Assembly: GCF_036711975.1 (NCBI RefSeq)
Contig: NC_091972.1
Location: forward strand, 40,772,206-40,836,205
Direction: 5' to 3'
Source: Onthophagus taurus
Lineage: Eukaryota; Arthropoda; Insecta; Coleoptera; Scarabaeidae
Length of the DNA: 64,000 bases
The position numbers and the translations under genes are program-made. The notes under the pieces were generated by a model. That model was given only the letters and a program-made list of their open reading frames with translations. It made no database searches and was not told the origin of the DNA. Positions 47,601 to 57,669 of this stretch are shown one piece after another; the stretch's first letter is position 1; each line of letters opens with the position of its first letter.

Positions 47601-50575
47601 TGGCTCTTACCCCGGGACATTTTCTCATTGGAGAACCTCTTAATACGATTCCTCAGCGAGACGTTATGGATATTCCCTTCAACAGACTGAATCAATTCAA
47701 CAAACTTCAACAAATGTATCAACATTTCTGGCGAAGATGGTCTATGGAATACATCAACATCCTACAACAAAGATGCAGATGGTCTCAAGCTGTTGGAGAA
47801 AACGTTAAGATTGGACAGCTAATATTACTCAAGGAAGACAACACTCCACCGTTGAAATGGCGACTGGGAAGAATTCTTGAAGTTCATCCTGGCAGTGATA
47901 ATATTGTGCGAGTTATTAGTGTAAAAACAACCAGTGGTGTTGTGAAGCGGGCTGTTAAAAAGGTGTGCGTTCTTCCTATAGACGTTGAAGTACCTAAAAA
48001 ACTATAACATGTAATATTTAGATTTTCGTTATACTTACCTATTTTTATCTTGAAAGTTAGTACTTTCAACGGCGGCGGTATGTTGAGTTAGTAACATTAA
48101 TATTTTTAAGTTTTGAGTACTGTTGGGTTGGTAGTATTGAAAACGGTGCACATTGCGAACAACACGAAGCGGGTGTCATGGCGAAGACGCGAGTTAACGG
48201 TCATGGCATGTAAAGATTTAATCGTTTATACTTGAATATATTAAAATACAGCAGAAACTAAAAAGTGGATTTATTCCCCAAAAACAGTATAAATAAGCAA
48301 TATTGTTAAGAATAATAGTTATTTATATTACAAGTGGGCTAGAAGCATAATTACTGTACGAGTGTGGAGAATTGTACGACGAGGTCGTAGACCGAGTCGT
48401 GTAATCACACGAGTAGTAAAAAAGTCTATTTGACATTTATAAAAATATTTTGAAATGATTGTTGACAATTTTGAATTGTCAGTTTCAACAACATGTTTAC
48501 TCATCTGTTATAAGTGTTTCGAAATGTAAAAACATAACAATTAATGTTTATAATAAATAACATTGTTTCTCTGTAAGTAGATAGCACTTTTTCTTCTGTA
48601 TTGTTGCTCGTTTCAATAAATTAAGTCTGTTCTGATTAGGCTGAAAATACGTTACGTAATGAAACCAGTGCGGTAATGAACTTCATTACGTAACTCAAAT
48701 CACCTCAAATGAGTGCGGTAATGATGACTTATCCAAGCAGTCGTAGATAAAATGTATTACATTTACACTAAAACTTTTTTTCTAAAACGTTCCCAATCCC
48801 GTGTCCTAACAACAATAATATGTAAAACTTCGATTACACCTAATTTTCACCTTTTCGTATTTTTCTTGATATTCATTCATTAGAGAGCAAAAGTGTAAAA
48901 AAAAGGTAATATTGTTAAGAATAAAATTTATTACAACTTTTATACTAACACTTTTTTTACAAAACGTTCCGAAACCCGTGATCTACCAATATCAATATGT
49001 AAAACCACGATTTCATCTAATTTTCACCTTTTCTTATTTTTCTCGACATTGCATCTGAGAGGACACAATATTGTTAAGAACAAAATGTGCTACAACTTTT
49101 ATACTAAAACTTTTTTTCTAAAACATTCCGAATTCCGTATTCTACCAACTACAACACTTAAAATTAGATGAAATCGTCATAACATCATATCATATCTTGT
49201 TATAACCTAATGCTATCTAATTGGGGGTTAAGTTCGCATAGTTGTCCAGTGTACAGCCTGATTCAGAGTAAGCGCCTTATTTTTTTTAGCCACACTATGG
49301 GTACTACTTTCAAAATATATGGCAGTAACATGTTTTAGGACATTCTCTACACGATGGTGATATCATATTTTCAATTGGACGAATTATTTTAAAATGGCGA
49401 TTGTCTACTTTTTTTTTAAATGAAATGCCAAAATTTTTTTTTTATTATTGAGATCCTAAAAACATTCGTAGTATTCGAGTACAAATAACATCTCCTAATT
49501 AATTAATTGGAACTTTAGTCGCGTTGCCACATCATTTAAATTAGGTTCTTTTCTTTATAAAATTATTACTACGAAACTATCACTTACCATATCAAATTGT
49601 ACCGGGTCGAAACCGCACAACATAAAAATAAAATTTTCGCAAATTTCTTCGGTAATATTCATCAATTTACACTCGTACGATAGTAAATGTAAAATCTTTC
49701 CTCTGGGTAAAAACTCTTTAAATCCAAGATATTCTCTAAGCCATTCAATATCGTTGGAAAACGGTGCAAAGTAACGAATCGGAGACGTAAAATGCGTCAT
49801 GTAAGCTACAGGTGCTAAAGCGACCATTCCTTTTACTAACTTCATTGCTTCCTCCGAGTGTAATGACGCATATATAAAAAACATCGTCGTCCCCATTGAA
49901 TGTCCAATATGCAAAATTGATTGATTGGTTTCGTTTGAAATATATTCGAAAACGGCCGGAAGATCGTAAATGCCCATTTCGTGAAAACTAAAGTCCCAAA
50001 AGTCATTTGAATTGACGTCAAGACTAGCATGGGATTTTGAGTAACTGTTTCCACGTGCGTTTCCCAACCAAACATCGTAACCAGTTTCAGCTAATAAGAA
50101 TCCTTAAAATATTTTTTAAAACAAAAGTTAATAACAGATGCTCGACCCCTTTTTGATTTTGGCACCTAAAGATTTATTTCCGTGATCTAAAAAATCTGCA
50201 CTGCTCGATAGTAAACCGTGTTGAATAAAAACCGGTTGATTCCCCTTTTTTCCATTCTGATTGCACGGAATTCTATGGAGAGTTAAAAAATAACCGTCTT
50301 TCGTTAGAATTGTGTGAGTTTCAGATTTAAATCCGTATCTCCTTATTAGTTCCGGCTAAAAGAACAGTATTAAATTCTTATTTCTATATGAGCTGTAAGT
50401 AGATGCGATAGAACAAAGAAATGAACCTTACAGCTTTTAAAAATTCATCCGGATTGTAAGGTCGTTGTTTCGGTATAATATCACCAATGCCATCTTCAAA
50501 GACTTCAACAACACTCATACAATTAATTGAACACACAAAACAACTTATAATAAACACTGCATGAAAGGAAACCAT
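41669..50575 (-). CDS. Secreted acid lipase (alpha/beta hydrolase, gastric/lysosomal lipase type)
   Basis: Five exons (50575-50432, 50355-50166, 50102-49588, 42119-41889, 41818-41669) join in phase into 409 aa, normal for this family. A signal peptide is followed by the lid-side region with VFIQHGLL and YDVWLGNARGN. The catalytic triad is visible: serine in GHSMG (exon 3), aspartate in YSDND (exon 4) and histidine in FNHVDF (exon 5). The CGFDP and HVPAGSSTK landmarks meet across the third intron. Such enzymes hydrolyse triglycerides in the insect gut or lysosome. The third intron is 7.5 kb because of nested repeats and a BEL retrotransposon; the others are short. All triad residues are intact, so the gene is probably functional if the large intron is spliced. 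Confidence 0.9.
42458..42663 (+). repeat. 5' LTR of the BEL/Pao element
   Basis: 206 bp beginning TGTTGAGTTAGTAACATT and ending CCCCAAAAACA. It matches the 3' LTR over its length as far as I can compare by eye. Confidence 0.92.
42665..42677 (+). promoter_or_regulatory. Primer-binding site, tRNA-Tyr-like
   Basis: TGGTCCTTCGAGC starts one base after the 5' LTR. Its complement GCTCGAAGGACCA equals the 3' end of insect tRNA-Tyr including CCA (remembered sequence), so minus-strand DNA synthesis is probably primed by that tRNA. Confidence 0.7.
42896..48007 (+). CDS. BEL/Pao gag-pol polyprotein
   Basis: 1,703 codons from the first ATG (MEELKPLLAKKK) to the stop at 48007, with no break. In order: a gag region with coiled N-terminus; two zinc knuckles (CVFCESGDHF near residue 335 and CLNCLRSGHFSMDC near 370); aspartic protease with LLDSGSQSNF near 450; reverse transcriptase with YVDDLITG near 855; RNase H with WTDSTIALAW near 1,100; an integrase zinc-binding region near 1,330; the integrase core with GIDFAGPF near 1,400; and the C-terminal domain found in BEL integrases. 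The single-frame gag-pol is typical of the BEL/Pao clade. No envelope-like frame follows. All recognisable catalytic motifs are present. Confidence 0.95.
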   Translation: MEELKPLLAKKKLLKAQLTRFGTFLEKITTEKLNELKIRLQNIKEILHEFNKIQNAIDLLNKDDEYNDEYEIFETKYYELIAEATTFIQERDNDTVCKSAINDETTGSAGAATAYAPSDGYFHKNVKLPTLDLPKFYGDYDQWIYFHDTFKSLVDNDNYVDDINKFHYLFSCLKGEAANIIQSLEITKENYKIAWDMLRQRYENKAVIVKTHVKALFELPMVTKEAHQNLRRLIDSYNRHTRSLKALGEPVEHWSTLLTHLIFKKLDDASKMKWEEHAGQTFNNDVPNIKSMIDFLTNRCSILETIEGHNKTNKHIGQKKNERTITNLATNNKTCVFCESGDHFIYGCNKFKALTTSKRVEEVKKLRLCLNCLRSGHFSMDCKSLSTCKACKQKHNTLLHYDTQTNTHTTEKRVTTAHTMKALENTSIILATAQVHIKDATGKWCEARALLDSGSQSNFMTMKLVEKLQLHTYNLNVPVTGISQCNLNVKYGTNTKIKSIYNSYTIDLSFLVIRDITDNLPNVPINIKELEIPRHIRLADPKFHQPGEIDILIGAGLFAELLSMGQIKLGIGLPVLQKSTLGWIVSGPMSTNLRQKVRSNVCINNSEIQRALEKFWKVEECTAQMVFSAEEKYCENLYQQTTTRDNNGHFVVQLPTKDNISELGTSFETAEARFLNLERKLFKNQELWKQYSEFMSEYQELGHMTKVNRDDTYAYYLPHHAVIKDTSSTTRLRVVFDASTKTSTGISLNDTLMVGPTIQQELFSILCRFREHNYVLTGDIAKMYRQVNIIPSQRNLQRIIWRQSPEHDLEHFQLNTVTYGTASASFLAIRSLHQVGINIQNKHPNIAKVIIDDFYVDDLITGSKTLEEALKLKNDLSEILNGCGFELRKWNSNSQEILQGSDETSVDYLIGDSKDVKTLGILWCSQDDTLKYSIKPIVKYGKLTKRIILSIIAQIFDPLGIVSPSTIKAKVVLQRLWQLGITWDEAVPIELYTSFKRLYEELQYLAKLQIDRHILLTDFAIVEMHGFSDASEMAYGACIYIKTINQTKTKIRLLCAKSRVAPLRKISLPRLELNGCLLLAELVKKVLDSLNTEITKVYLWTDSTIALAWIHADPSRWQTFVANRVSQIQELTAHAQWKHVTSAENPADLISRGIETSQLIKSNLWWEGPKWLKSKTYPDIDMNFPKELPEKKKNKLTFHCTITCDIFDKYSSLNKLKRVVAYCMRFYNNLREPNENKIKAKLTTLELESAFMRLLKVMQRQEFKTEIDLLMAKKNLPKSSKLLSLNPMYEDGLLRVGGRLRNSEYDYDIKHPIILAKGHPLTNLIIREEHLRNLHLGPQGLLSCIRQRFWPVGGLTVVKGVIGRCIVCFRTKPVSPSYLMGDLPRDRTSAIRPFYVVGIDFAGPFNSKDGKLRNRTIIKSYVCLFVCFATKAVHIEVVSDLSTDSFLNAFKRFVSRRGLCKRVYTDNATNFVGAKNYLNELKKVIDYNNDKLERFCLRNNIDWQFIPARSPHFGGLWESAIKSAKSHFIRIIGCNVLTFEELTTIFTQIEAILNSRPLTPLSTHPDDFLALTPGHFLIGEPLNTIPQRDVMDIPFNRLNQFNKLQQMYQHFWRRWSMEYINILQQRCRWSQAVGENVKIGQLILLKEDNTPPLKWRLGRILEVHPGSDNIVRVISVKTTSGVVKRAVKKVCVLPIDVEVPKKL
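48081..48286 (+). repeat. 3' LTR of the BEL/Pao element
   Basis: 206 bp, the same start and end as the 5' LTR. It follows the polyprotein stop by 73 bp; the preceding GGCGGCGGTA is a weak polypurine-like tract. Confidence 0.92.
48315..48755. repeat. Interspersed repeat family B, copy 1
   Basis: AATAGTTATTTATATTACAA with AGTGGGCTAGAAGC, then GACCGAGTCGTGTAATCACA and ending AGCAGTCGTAGATAA, is repeated with about 85-90% identity (by eye) at 50.9-51.43 kb. No protein is encoded. It is inserted within the tandem repeat of the foldback family-A element. Confidence 0.65.
48756..49185. repeat. Tandem repeat of about 165 bp, 2.5 copies
   Basis: CTAAAACTTTTTTTCTAAAA followed by CGTTCC recurs with small changes near 48769, 48944 and 49104, each followed by an AATTTTCACCTTTTC-type block (or a decayed version) and AATATTGTTAAGAA. 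It forms the interior of the family-A foldback copy. Confidence 0.6.
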
Positions 50576-50902
50576 TCTGATAAATTAATGGTTTTCAGTG
50601 AAATGAGGACAATTTATAAACGACTCGATGATGCAATGAATTAAAACCGCACTTTGGATACTAAATAACGATTAACAATTTAATAACAATTTATGATTCA
50701 TTTGTTTTAATGGTTTTTTTTATCACAATTTAGTTTATTGACAAGTGCCAGTAAATTTTGATATTTTGGAAACGATGGATATTTAAATTTTAAATGAATT
50801 AATATCTCGGTTGTTCGGGCGCTCTATTTCTTAGTTTAAGTACTTAAAAATGTTTACATTTGTTTACAATTTCGATCAGAAACGGTTGCAAGTAAATAAT
50901 AG

Positions 50903-51430
50903 GAGTAGTTATTTATATTACAAGTGGGCTAGAAACATAACTACTGTACAAGTGTGAAGAATTGTAGGAAGAGGTGTAAGACCGAGTCGTGTAATCACAC
51001 GAGTACTGTAATTATGCTCTAGCCCACGTGTGATATACAACATTTTATCTACGACTGCTAAAAATTACTTATAAATCAATTTCTATAAAAAGGTCTATTT
51101 TGACATTTATAAATATGTTTTGAAATGATTGTTGACAATTTTGAATTAATGTCAGTTTCAATAACATGTTTACGCATCTGGAATAAGTGCTTAGATATGT
51201 AAAAACATAACAATTAATGTTTATAATAAATAGTATTGTTTCTCTTTAAATAGGTAGCACTTTTTGTTTTGTATTGTTGCTCGTTTAAATAAATTAAGTC
51301 TGATCTGATTGGGCTAAAAATGCATTACGTAATAAAACCAGTGCGGTAATGAATTTCATTACGTAACTCAAATCACCTCAAACCAGTGTGGTAATGATGA
51401 CTTATTCTAGCAGTCGTAGATAATAGTTAT
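50903..51430. repeat. Interspersed repeat family B, copy 2
   Basis: Carries the same landmarks as copy 1 (AGTGGGCTAGAA, GACCGAGTCGTGTAATCACA, AATTAATGTTTATAATAAAT and GCAGTCGTAGATAA). It has an additional inverted copy of the end near 51020-51050 (CTAGCCCACGTG, then ATCTACGACTGCTA). This suggests the family ends are inverted repeats. Confidence 0.65.
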
Positions 51431-51575
51431 TTATATACCAAGTCAGCAAAGTGATGCTTTATCGAACGAGTCGCTTTGTGAGTCGAGCGTGTATTCGGTT
51501 TTATCTAACAATGAGAACATTAAACATGTTGAGTCGTTTTTTGTAATAAAACTATGTAAATAACCATCAATTCCA
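51425..51575. repeat. Short repeat with TAGTTATTTA ends (family C)
   Basis: AATAGTTATTTATATACCAA, then GTCAGCAAAGTGATGC at the left and ATGTAAATAACCATC at the right. The left part recurs at 57.93-57.98 kb with ACCAAGTCAGTAAAGTGATG. It is probably a MITE; no coding content. Confidence 0.45.
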
Positions 51576-53020
51576 AAACAGTTAACACTCACGAATATCA
51601 CACCGCGATCTGCGTATACGTCGGTCAACTTTGTTGCCGCCTTAAAAGAACTAGGAAATATACAGTGCTAGCGTAAACTAACCCCCCCCCCCTTTTTTTT
51701 TTAACTTCCGAACAGATTGAGATATCAATATGAACGAAAAACCGTCAGTTTCTATATTTTATCAGCACAAATATTTTCTTATGGAAAATTTTGCTATCAC
51801 TTTTATGTTTTTCCGGAAAATGGATCAACTGTGTTTTGTTAAATGGAACACCCAGTGTATTATGGTATCTTCCGAAAGATGAAAACAATACGAATGCAAC
51901 GATACCTCACAATCAAATATCGGTTTATTAGTTTTTCGCATAAAAATTAAACAAAATGGGGAATTTCGCCGGAAAAACCAACGTATCTTGGTTGACTACC
52001 TGTCAAAATGCAATCGGCCAGGTAAATGGTGGACGGTAGGTATATATATTCACAATACAGAGAAAAAAAATTTTTAACTGTCCCTTTACGAAGTAACGAA
52101 ATACTTATTTTTATCTTTTTCTTGACCTTCGTCATTAAGCTGCTAGATTGAAAAGGAATCCTACCCTACAATATACCTACTCCTCTCGGTGTTATTACTG
52201 TATTATTTCCATTTATTTTATATAGAATTTGTTCTATTGATTTCAGCGTCATACACCAATTACAGAAGACTACTATACCGGCATGAAAAACAGCGAGTTT
52301 ACTCATCTCACATTTCAATAAATTAATATGCTGACTGACGGGTTTCAGTTTGAACTACTTGTGATTATAAATCATTGCCATTAATCATACGTACTAATCT
52401 TACTAATTTAAAGTAATTTGTTAAAAAACATATTGGTGATCTACTTTCCCAATTTCTCTTCTATTATTACTATTTTAATTAATCACAACCGTAAAATGCG
52501 ACTTGAAGCTTTTCAATAACTAACATTTACGGATTAAAACATGATAATTAACGAGAACAGTGTTTATTATTTTCAAGTATTATCACAATTCTTTTTTTCT
52601 ATAGGGAAACAAGAATTATTATTACTGTAAACAATAAATTATAACAATATTAGCTAATATTCAATTTTCCCTGAGAAAACTATACTTATATACAGCAAAT
52701 AGTTGTGTATATTTTAAAAAAATATTACCATATAACCCAAAATGCTACTGACTTTAAAGGAAAAATAAATATAATACTGTTTATTGAAATATCAAAATAA
52801 AAATCAAAAGATTCTAACCTCAAAAAAATCAGTCTTAATAAACTCATCTAAAGTAAATAATCTAAATAACAATAGAAAATAATAATAACATTGCTGATTC
52901 AAAATTCAAATCTATAACAGAAATAAAAAAATACTCTTGATGAACACTTACTTGAACTCAAAAAAAAAAAAATTAACCCGAAAAAAACGTACATCACAAA
53001 TATTTATTTTTCATCTTATT
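51576..53020. other. Gene-poor AT-rich region downstream of UBE2O
   Basis: Includes a C-run followed by a T-run near 51684-51704. No gene was recognised. The 3' UTR and polyadenylation site of the ubiquitin ligase gene (minus strand) should lie at its right end. Confidence 0.35.
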
Positions 53021-56000
53021 TCATTTTTCTTGTTCGACATTCTTCAAAACCAATTGAAACTGATCCAACGACGTATTCAAGGATATTTTAAGCCCTTTTG
53101 AAACGGGTAGCAATGGAAATTCCGGCTTTAAGACATCGCAATCATCATTGCAAAACTTTCTCAAATGATCGCACATCTTGTCTCCGACCTTCGTGAAATG
53201 ATCCAACACTTCCTTTTTAAATACTTCCGGTGGCGATCGAATCATTTCTGTCATTGACTGAACCATTTTCAAAACGACCAGTTCATTGTAAGTTCTTGAA
53301 TTCTCATAACCCTGTTGGCTGGCTGATTGCCTTTCGTAGCCCGCCTCGTTGTAGTACGGTTCGCTAACGAGAATTAATCCTTGAATCGAAACGATAAGTT
53401 GCAATAAAGTGCTTTCGGGTCCCCAAACTTCTGTGCCTTGGCCCATCCAAGTACCCAACAACGATATACACACTTTTCCTTCAACATACAAATTCGGATT
53501 TAAACGTTCCGAGCTGTAACTAACGTAGTGACAAAGTGGGGGCGATCGAGGATAATCAGAACTCAGTTGAATTTCGAAAATAAACAATCCGTTTTCGTAG
53601 GGTGTCTTATCCGGGCCACGAATCATTACCGATAATAAATCCAAACGATTTGCATACGTTTTTATCCAAACTCCCGGCGGCAACGAATCCTTCAACAATT
53701 GACATTCTTTCTGTACCGACTTGAAGAACGTTTGTTTATTGTGCGGTTCAAATTTGTTGCCGATGAAACGATGATTTAACGGTGCTGAATCTAACATTAC
53801 GTAAAAGTTGTCACTATTGTCATCGTCTATTTTATTATTATCAACGTAATCGTCGACATTCTGTGGAGGAGGTTTTTCTTCGGAAATTAACGCAAGACTG
53901 GAAGCTGTGTCGGACGTGAAAACGGGTGGCGAGTTCAACTGTTGAATAATTTCTGGGGTAGTTGGAATACTTTGTAACGGTGCCGATGCTGCTATATTCT
54001 GTTCTTGGGCTTTTGTCATTACGGAGTGCGCCTGCGTTCCGCCGATTCGTGCCATAATCTCCGCGTAAGCCAAATCCATTCGCGGTTTTAACATCGAAAG
54101 AAGTTCGACGCATAAATTCTTCGACGGAGGATCCGATTCGGACGGTGGGATCGAAGTCGATGGTTCTTATATGAATGGAAAAAAATTATAAGTATTAATT
54201 AAATCAAAGTAACGAAATAAAAGGCGCGGTTAACCGTTGCGACACGCCTACTTGAACTACACGAAATGTTTAATTAAATTACATTATTGAAACATGGTTT
54301 CATGGAACATTTATCAGCTGTAGTAAGTAACGTTTATCATATCGCGACCAATTCGACCAATTCGGTCAGAAACGGTTGATTTATTACTCATAAATCTTAT
54401 TAACTATTTTATGGAATATACTTTTTTAAGAAAGCAAGCTTAGATCTTTTCGAAGCAGTACTTCTTACCTCCAGAAGAAACATCCTTAATTTGCTGTTGT
54501 TGATTCTCCAACTGAGCGTTAATTTTATGTTCCAATTTAACTAATTTCTGAATGTTATTCTTCTCCGCAGAGACAACTTTCGAAGTTGGCGATTGATTGT
54601 TGCCGGTTGTTGTTGCTGAATCGTAACTGAAAAGGCGACCCCTAAACTCAACACCCCAAAACTTTGCTTTTTCGCGTACCAATGCCATTAAACTCTTTAA
54701 CGAGAGAATAAAAAGAAGAGTTAATATTTTTATTGAGCGTTTCTTTTTATACTTATGCATGTACTTACTTGATAGTGTCTACTCTTAGGACTAAAAAACG
54801 ACGTATCCAACAATTTATCTAAATAACTTGAATTTTCATAAACCAGTAGTAAATCCCTTAAATAAGTGAAAGTCTCTTTAACATTATTACTTTTAAATGC
54901 CTCTTTTAAATAAACGATCCGATTTCGAATGAAATCCAAACGGGCTGCCATAACTTGAAGTGTGGTTTCTTCGGATAGGTCACCAGCTATGGATTCGATG
55001 CTTTCCGTTTCCCAAGAGACAACACTTGACATATCACCTTCGTCGTCATCGCTATTTGAAAATATGAAATCACCACCGTCCGAAATTAATTCGATCGTTT
55101 GCGGCCAACAATCTTCTGTTTGACCGTTATGCCATTCGACCATTACATAACCCTTTAACCAAAAACATACAATGACCAAAGAGAATTTAACCATTAATAA
55201 CTTAATACCTCTGGACAACTATCTCTAACAAAACCTAATTTTCCTTGAAATCCTCCATTTTTATTTTTAACATGACTACCAGGGCGAAAAGCGAATTTCG
55301 TGTGTTTCTTTAAATCGTACACACTTATTTCTGTTATGTTAATGACTTCAGGCGGCCCATCATTTGTCAAAGAATTATTAAACCATTTCACCTAAGATTT
55401 AATTTAAATTTTCCACATGAAATAAATGAAGTAACATACCTTTGCAGTTCTTTCTAGATGATTAACCGCTTGAACAACGCCAAATTTGCCAGTGTTATCC
55501 CTATCATCCGTCATAAGAACCCATTCCCCGGGAAAGAATTCGTGATCATCTAACGAAATTGAATAGTAAAGTTCCGTTGACGGTATATCGGTTTCTTCCG
55601 TTCCATCTTGCCAAACGACCGTTGTTTTTGATTCGAAGCAGATAACCTTTATAAGAAAAAACTTTAACTACTACATTTTTAAAACAATCATCGCAATTAG
55701 TTAAATCATTCAAGACCATTATTCAGGCCAAGGCAAGGCAGTATGGACCGCTATAATTTAATTATAATGAAATTTTTAACATGTTAGATGTTTAATTGAA
55801 AATTTGATGCAATTTTCGTTTTAATCAAGAATGCTTTCATTGTACTTATTCCTTAATAAGAAATTTAAAATTAAAAGAATACATAAGATTCAGTACTGTG
55901 TTTTACATAGTAAATAGAAGAAATTAGTTTTCAAGTTACTAATGATGCCTAATTATCAGCGACATGTATTATAATTTAGCTGGAACTGTAAATGGATGCT

Positions 56001-57669
56001 ACGAGTCGTATATTGTTTAGGATTACCTATAAAAATTTAACGTTTCCAAAAAAATAACCAACCTCTACTGGGACAGTACGGCCAACAACCAAATCCGATG
56101 TTTTAGGAGGATAAACGATATAATCAGCTTTTTTCGTAATCGAAATTGTTGATTTATCTGATTGAAGTAGAGAAGCTAAAGACGATGGTGAACTGGCGAA
56201 ATGTTCGTCATCCCGCTCGGTCTCCGAAACTTCTTCCGTAAACCAGTCTTCATCCGTTTCATCGTTTACATTCGTTATCGTTTTATTGGCAGCGGTACAA
56301 CTATTACGGGCGTTTTTCAGATTGCATCTAGAAAGTAAACATTTATAAGTTTAATATTTGTTTAAAAAACTATCAATTCAATAGGTTAATACATTGTAAA
56401 ATTATTTTTGACTTTGTGAACATTCTGTTGTTTCCAAACTTGTTATACACAACGTAACAAATAGAAATTGACATATTTCCAAGTTCTACAGAAATTAGAG
56501 AGAACTTACTTTTTTCCCAAGGTTTTATTATGTATAACTTTTACGAATTCAGACCGATGTAGAACAATCTGTTTTCGATTCCAATCACGCTTTCTTATTA
56601 ATCGATCCATGGATGTTAATGTTAATAGTTTTCGTTGTCCTAAATCCAGGTAATTATTTTCTAATGATCCTAGGTATTTTAAACTAAAATAAAACATTAA
56701 GTTGCAAAGAGATCTTTTGTTGTTTTTTTTTTTGATGTCCTTACGATTTTATATCTTTAGGAGTTAGATCCGTATAATGATTTGAAATATCTTTTAAAGC
56801 CACATCACCTTCAAACCATACTACACAAACGCATGAGGGTTCCACTTTTTGAATGGTAAACCTTTGACGCATTTGCATATTGCGTTTCATAGATTTCGTC
56901 ATATGAATCCAACGTGGACGTTCCAATTCGCAAGGTGTACAAATCTGAAATAATTAAATTAAAATTAAAGCATTTTTTCAATTTCTCTTTTTGTTAGCCA
57001 CTGTTAATGTGCTTTATAAATGTCAGTATCATTCTTACCACTTCTTGACCTGCATAATACAATTCTAAATAATCCCTATTTCTTTTTCGCATCCAGTAAT
57101 CACCAATTTCCATATTGTAGTTATCAGAAATTTCAACAGTTGATCCACATTTTGATCTCATGGTAATCAACTGATCCAATTTCTAAATAAAAATGCCAAC
57201 ATTTTAATTTACAATAGGTATCTTTACTTAACTTTATTACCTGTATTCTTCCAACTTTTTCTCCAAGTGACACGATAACATTTCGATCATATGGGGTGAC
57301 CGGATTTAAACGATTTCCAAATACTCCTTCAACTATTTTATCAGTCCCAACAATTTGTATAGTTGCAAACTGTTTAGAATCCTTACAATATCCTCGTTGA
57401 GTCTCTTTACCATGAACAAGTCGTCTCACGATATCGCCAGGAATGATATTTCGACTTAATAACCTTACTTTTTTCTGCCTCCAAACGAGTTCACGGGAAT
57501 TATTTGACCATAAAACGCGTAATTGACCCTTTTGTAACGCATTGTGCTCATCCGAATTGCCCAAGTCTTCGTAACTGTCTAATACGATTCCGTGAACTAT
57601 TCGTTTTCGCGCATCGATACGATAAACGATATCGTTTGAATAAAATTCCTCGACATCTGTTGATGACAT
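53021..57669 (-). CDS. UBE2O: E2/E3 hybrid ubiquitin-conjugating enzyme UBE2O
   Basis: Ten exons (57669-57241, 57182-57039, 56944-56745, 56683-56510, 56327-56063, 55646-55440, 55391-55209, 55152-54769, 54694-54469, 54165-53021) join in phase into about 1,118 aa. The N-terminal half carries repeated SH3-like conserved regions with VVWQDGTEE- and VEWHNGQTEDCWP-type text. A region with likely coiled coil (EKNNIQKLVKLEHKINAQL) precedes the C-terminal UBC domain at about 885-1040. The active cysteine is in GKVCISLLGTW (about residue 971), and the GTEVWGPESTLLQLIVSIQG and EPYYNEAGYE landmarks follow. UBE2O transfers ubiquitin without a separate E3 and acts on ribosomal and other orphan proteins. 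Its length is a little shorter than the human protein. No break was seen. It is the last gene before the telomere. Confidence 0.95.

Larger units (their letters stand above)
42458..48286 (+). mobile_element. Complete BEL/Pao LTR retrotransposon
   Basis: 5,829 bp, flanked by a 5-bp duplication GTATA (42453-42457 and 48287-48291). The two LTRs are 206 bp and, by eye, identical. The polyprotein is open from end to end. These features indicate a recent insertion that may still be mobile. It lies in the lipase gene intron in the opposite orientation to that gene. Confidence 0.95.
42187..49241. repeat. Foldback repeat family A, copy 2, interrupted by later insertions
   Basis: The left end CTATGCGAAGTTAGCCC is mirrored by GGGGGTTAAGTTCGCATAG at the right end, 7 kb away. 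Inside the left end, AATTAGATAGGATTTTGATT and CGTTCGATTCGCCATAG match copy 1 at 28.7 kb. The right part contains a tandem repeat of about 165 bp. The BEL element and a family-B repeat lie inside. The whole lies in the lipase intron. Confidence 0.65.

Noticed and set aside
49555-50067. Reading the lipase as two separate partial genes (41.7-42.1 kb and 49.6-50.6 kb)
   Set aside because: Splice phases match at 49588 and 42119, the family landmarks CGFDP and PAGSSTK meet there, and the catalytic serine is in one part while the aspartate and histidine are in the other.
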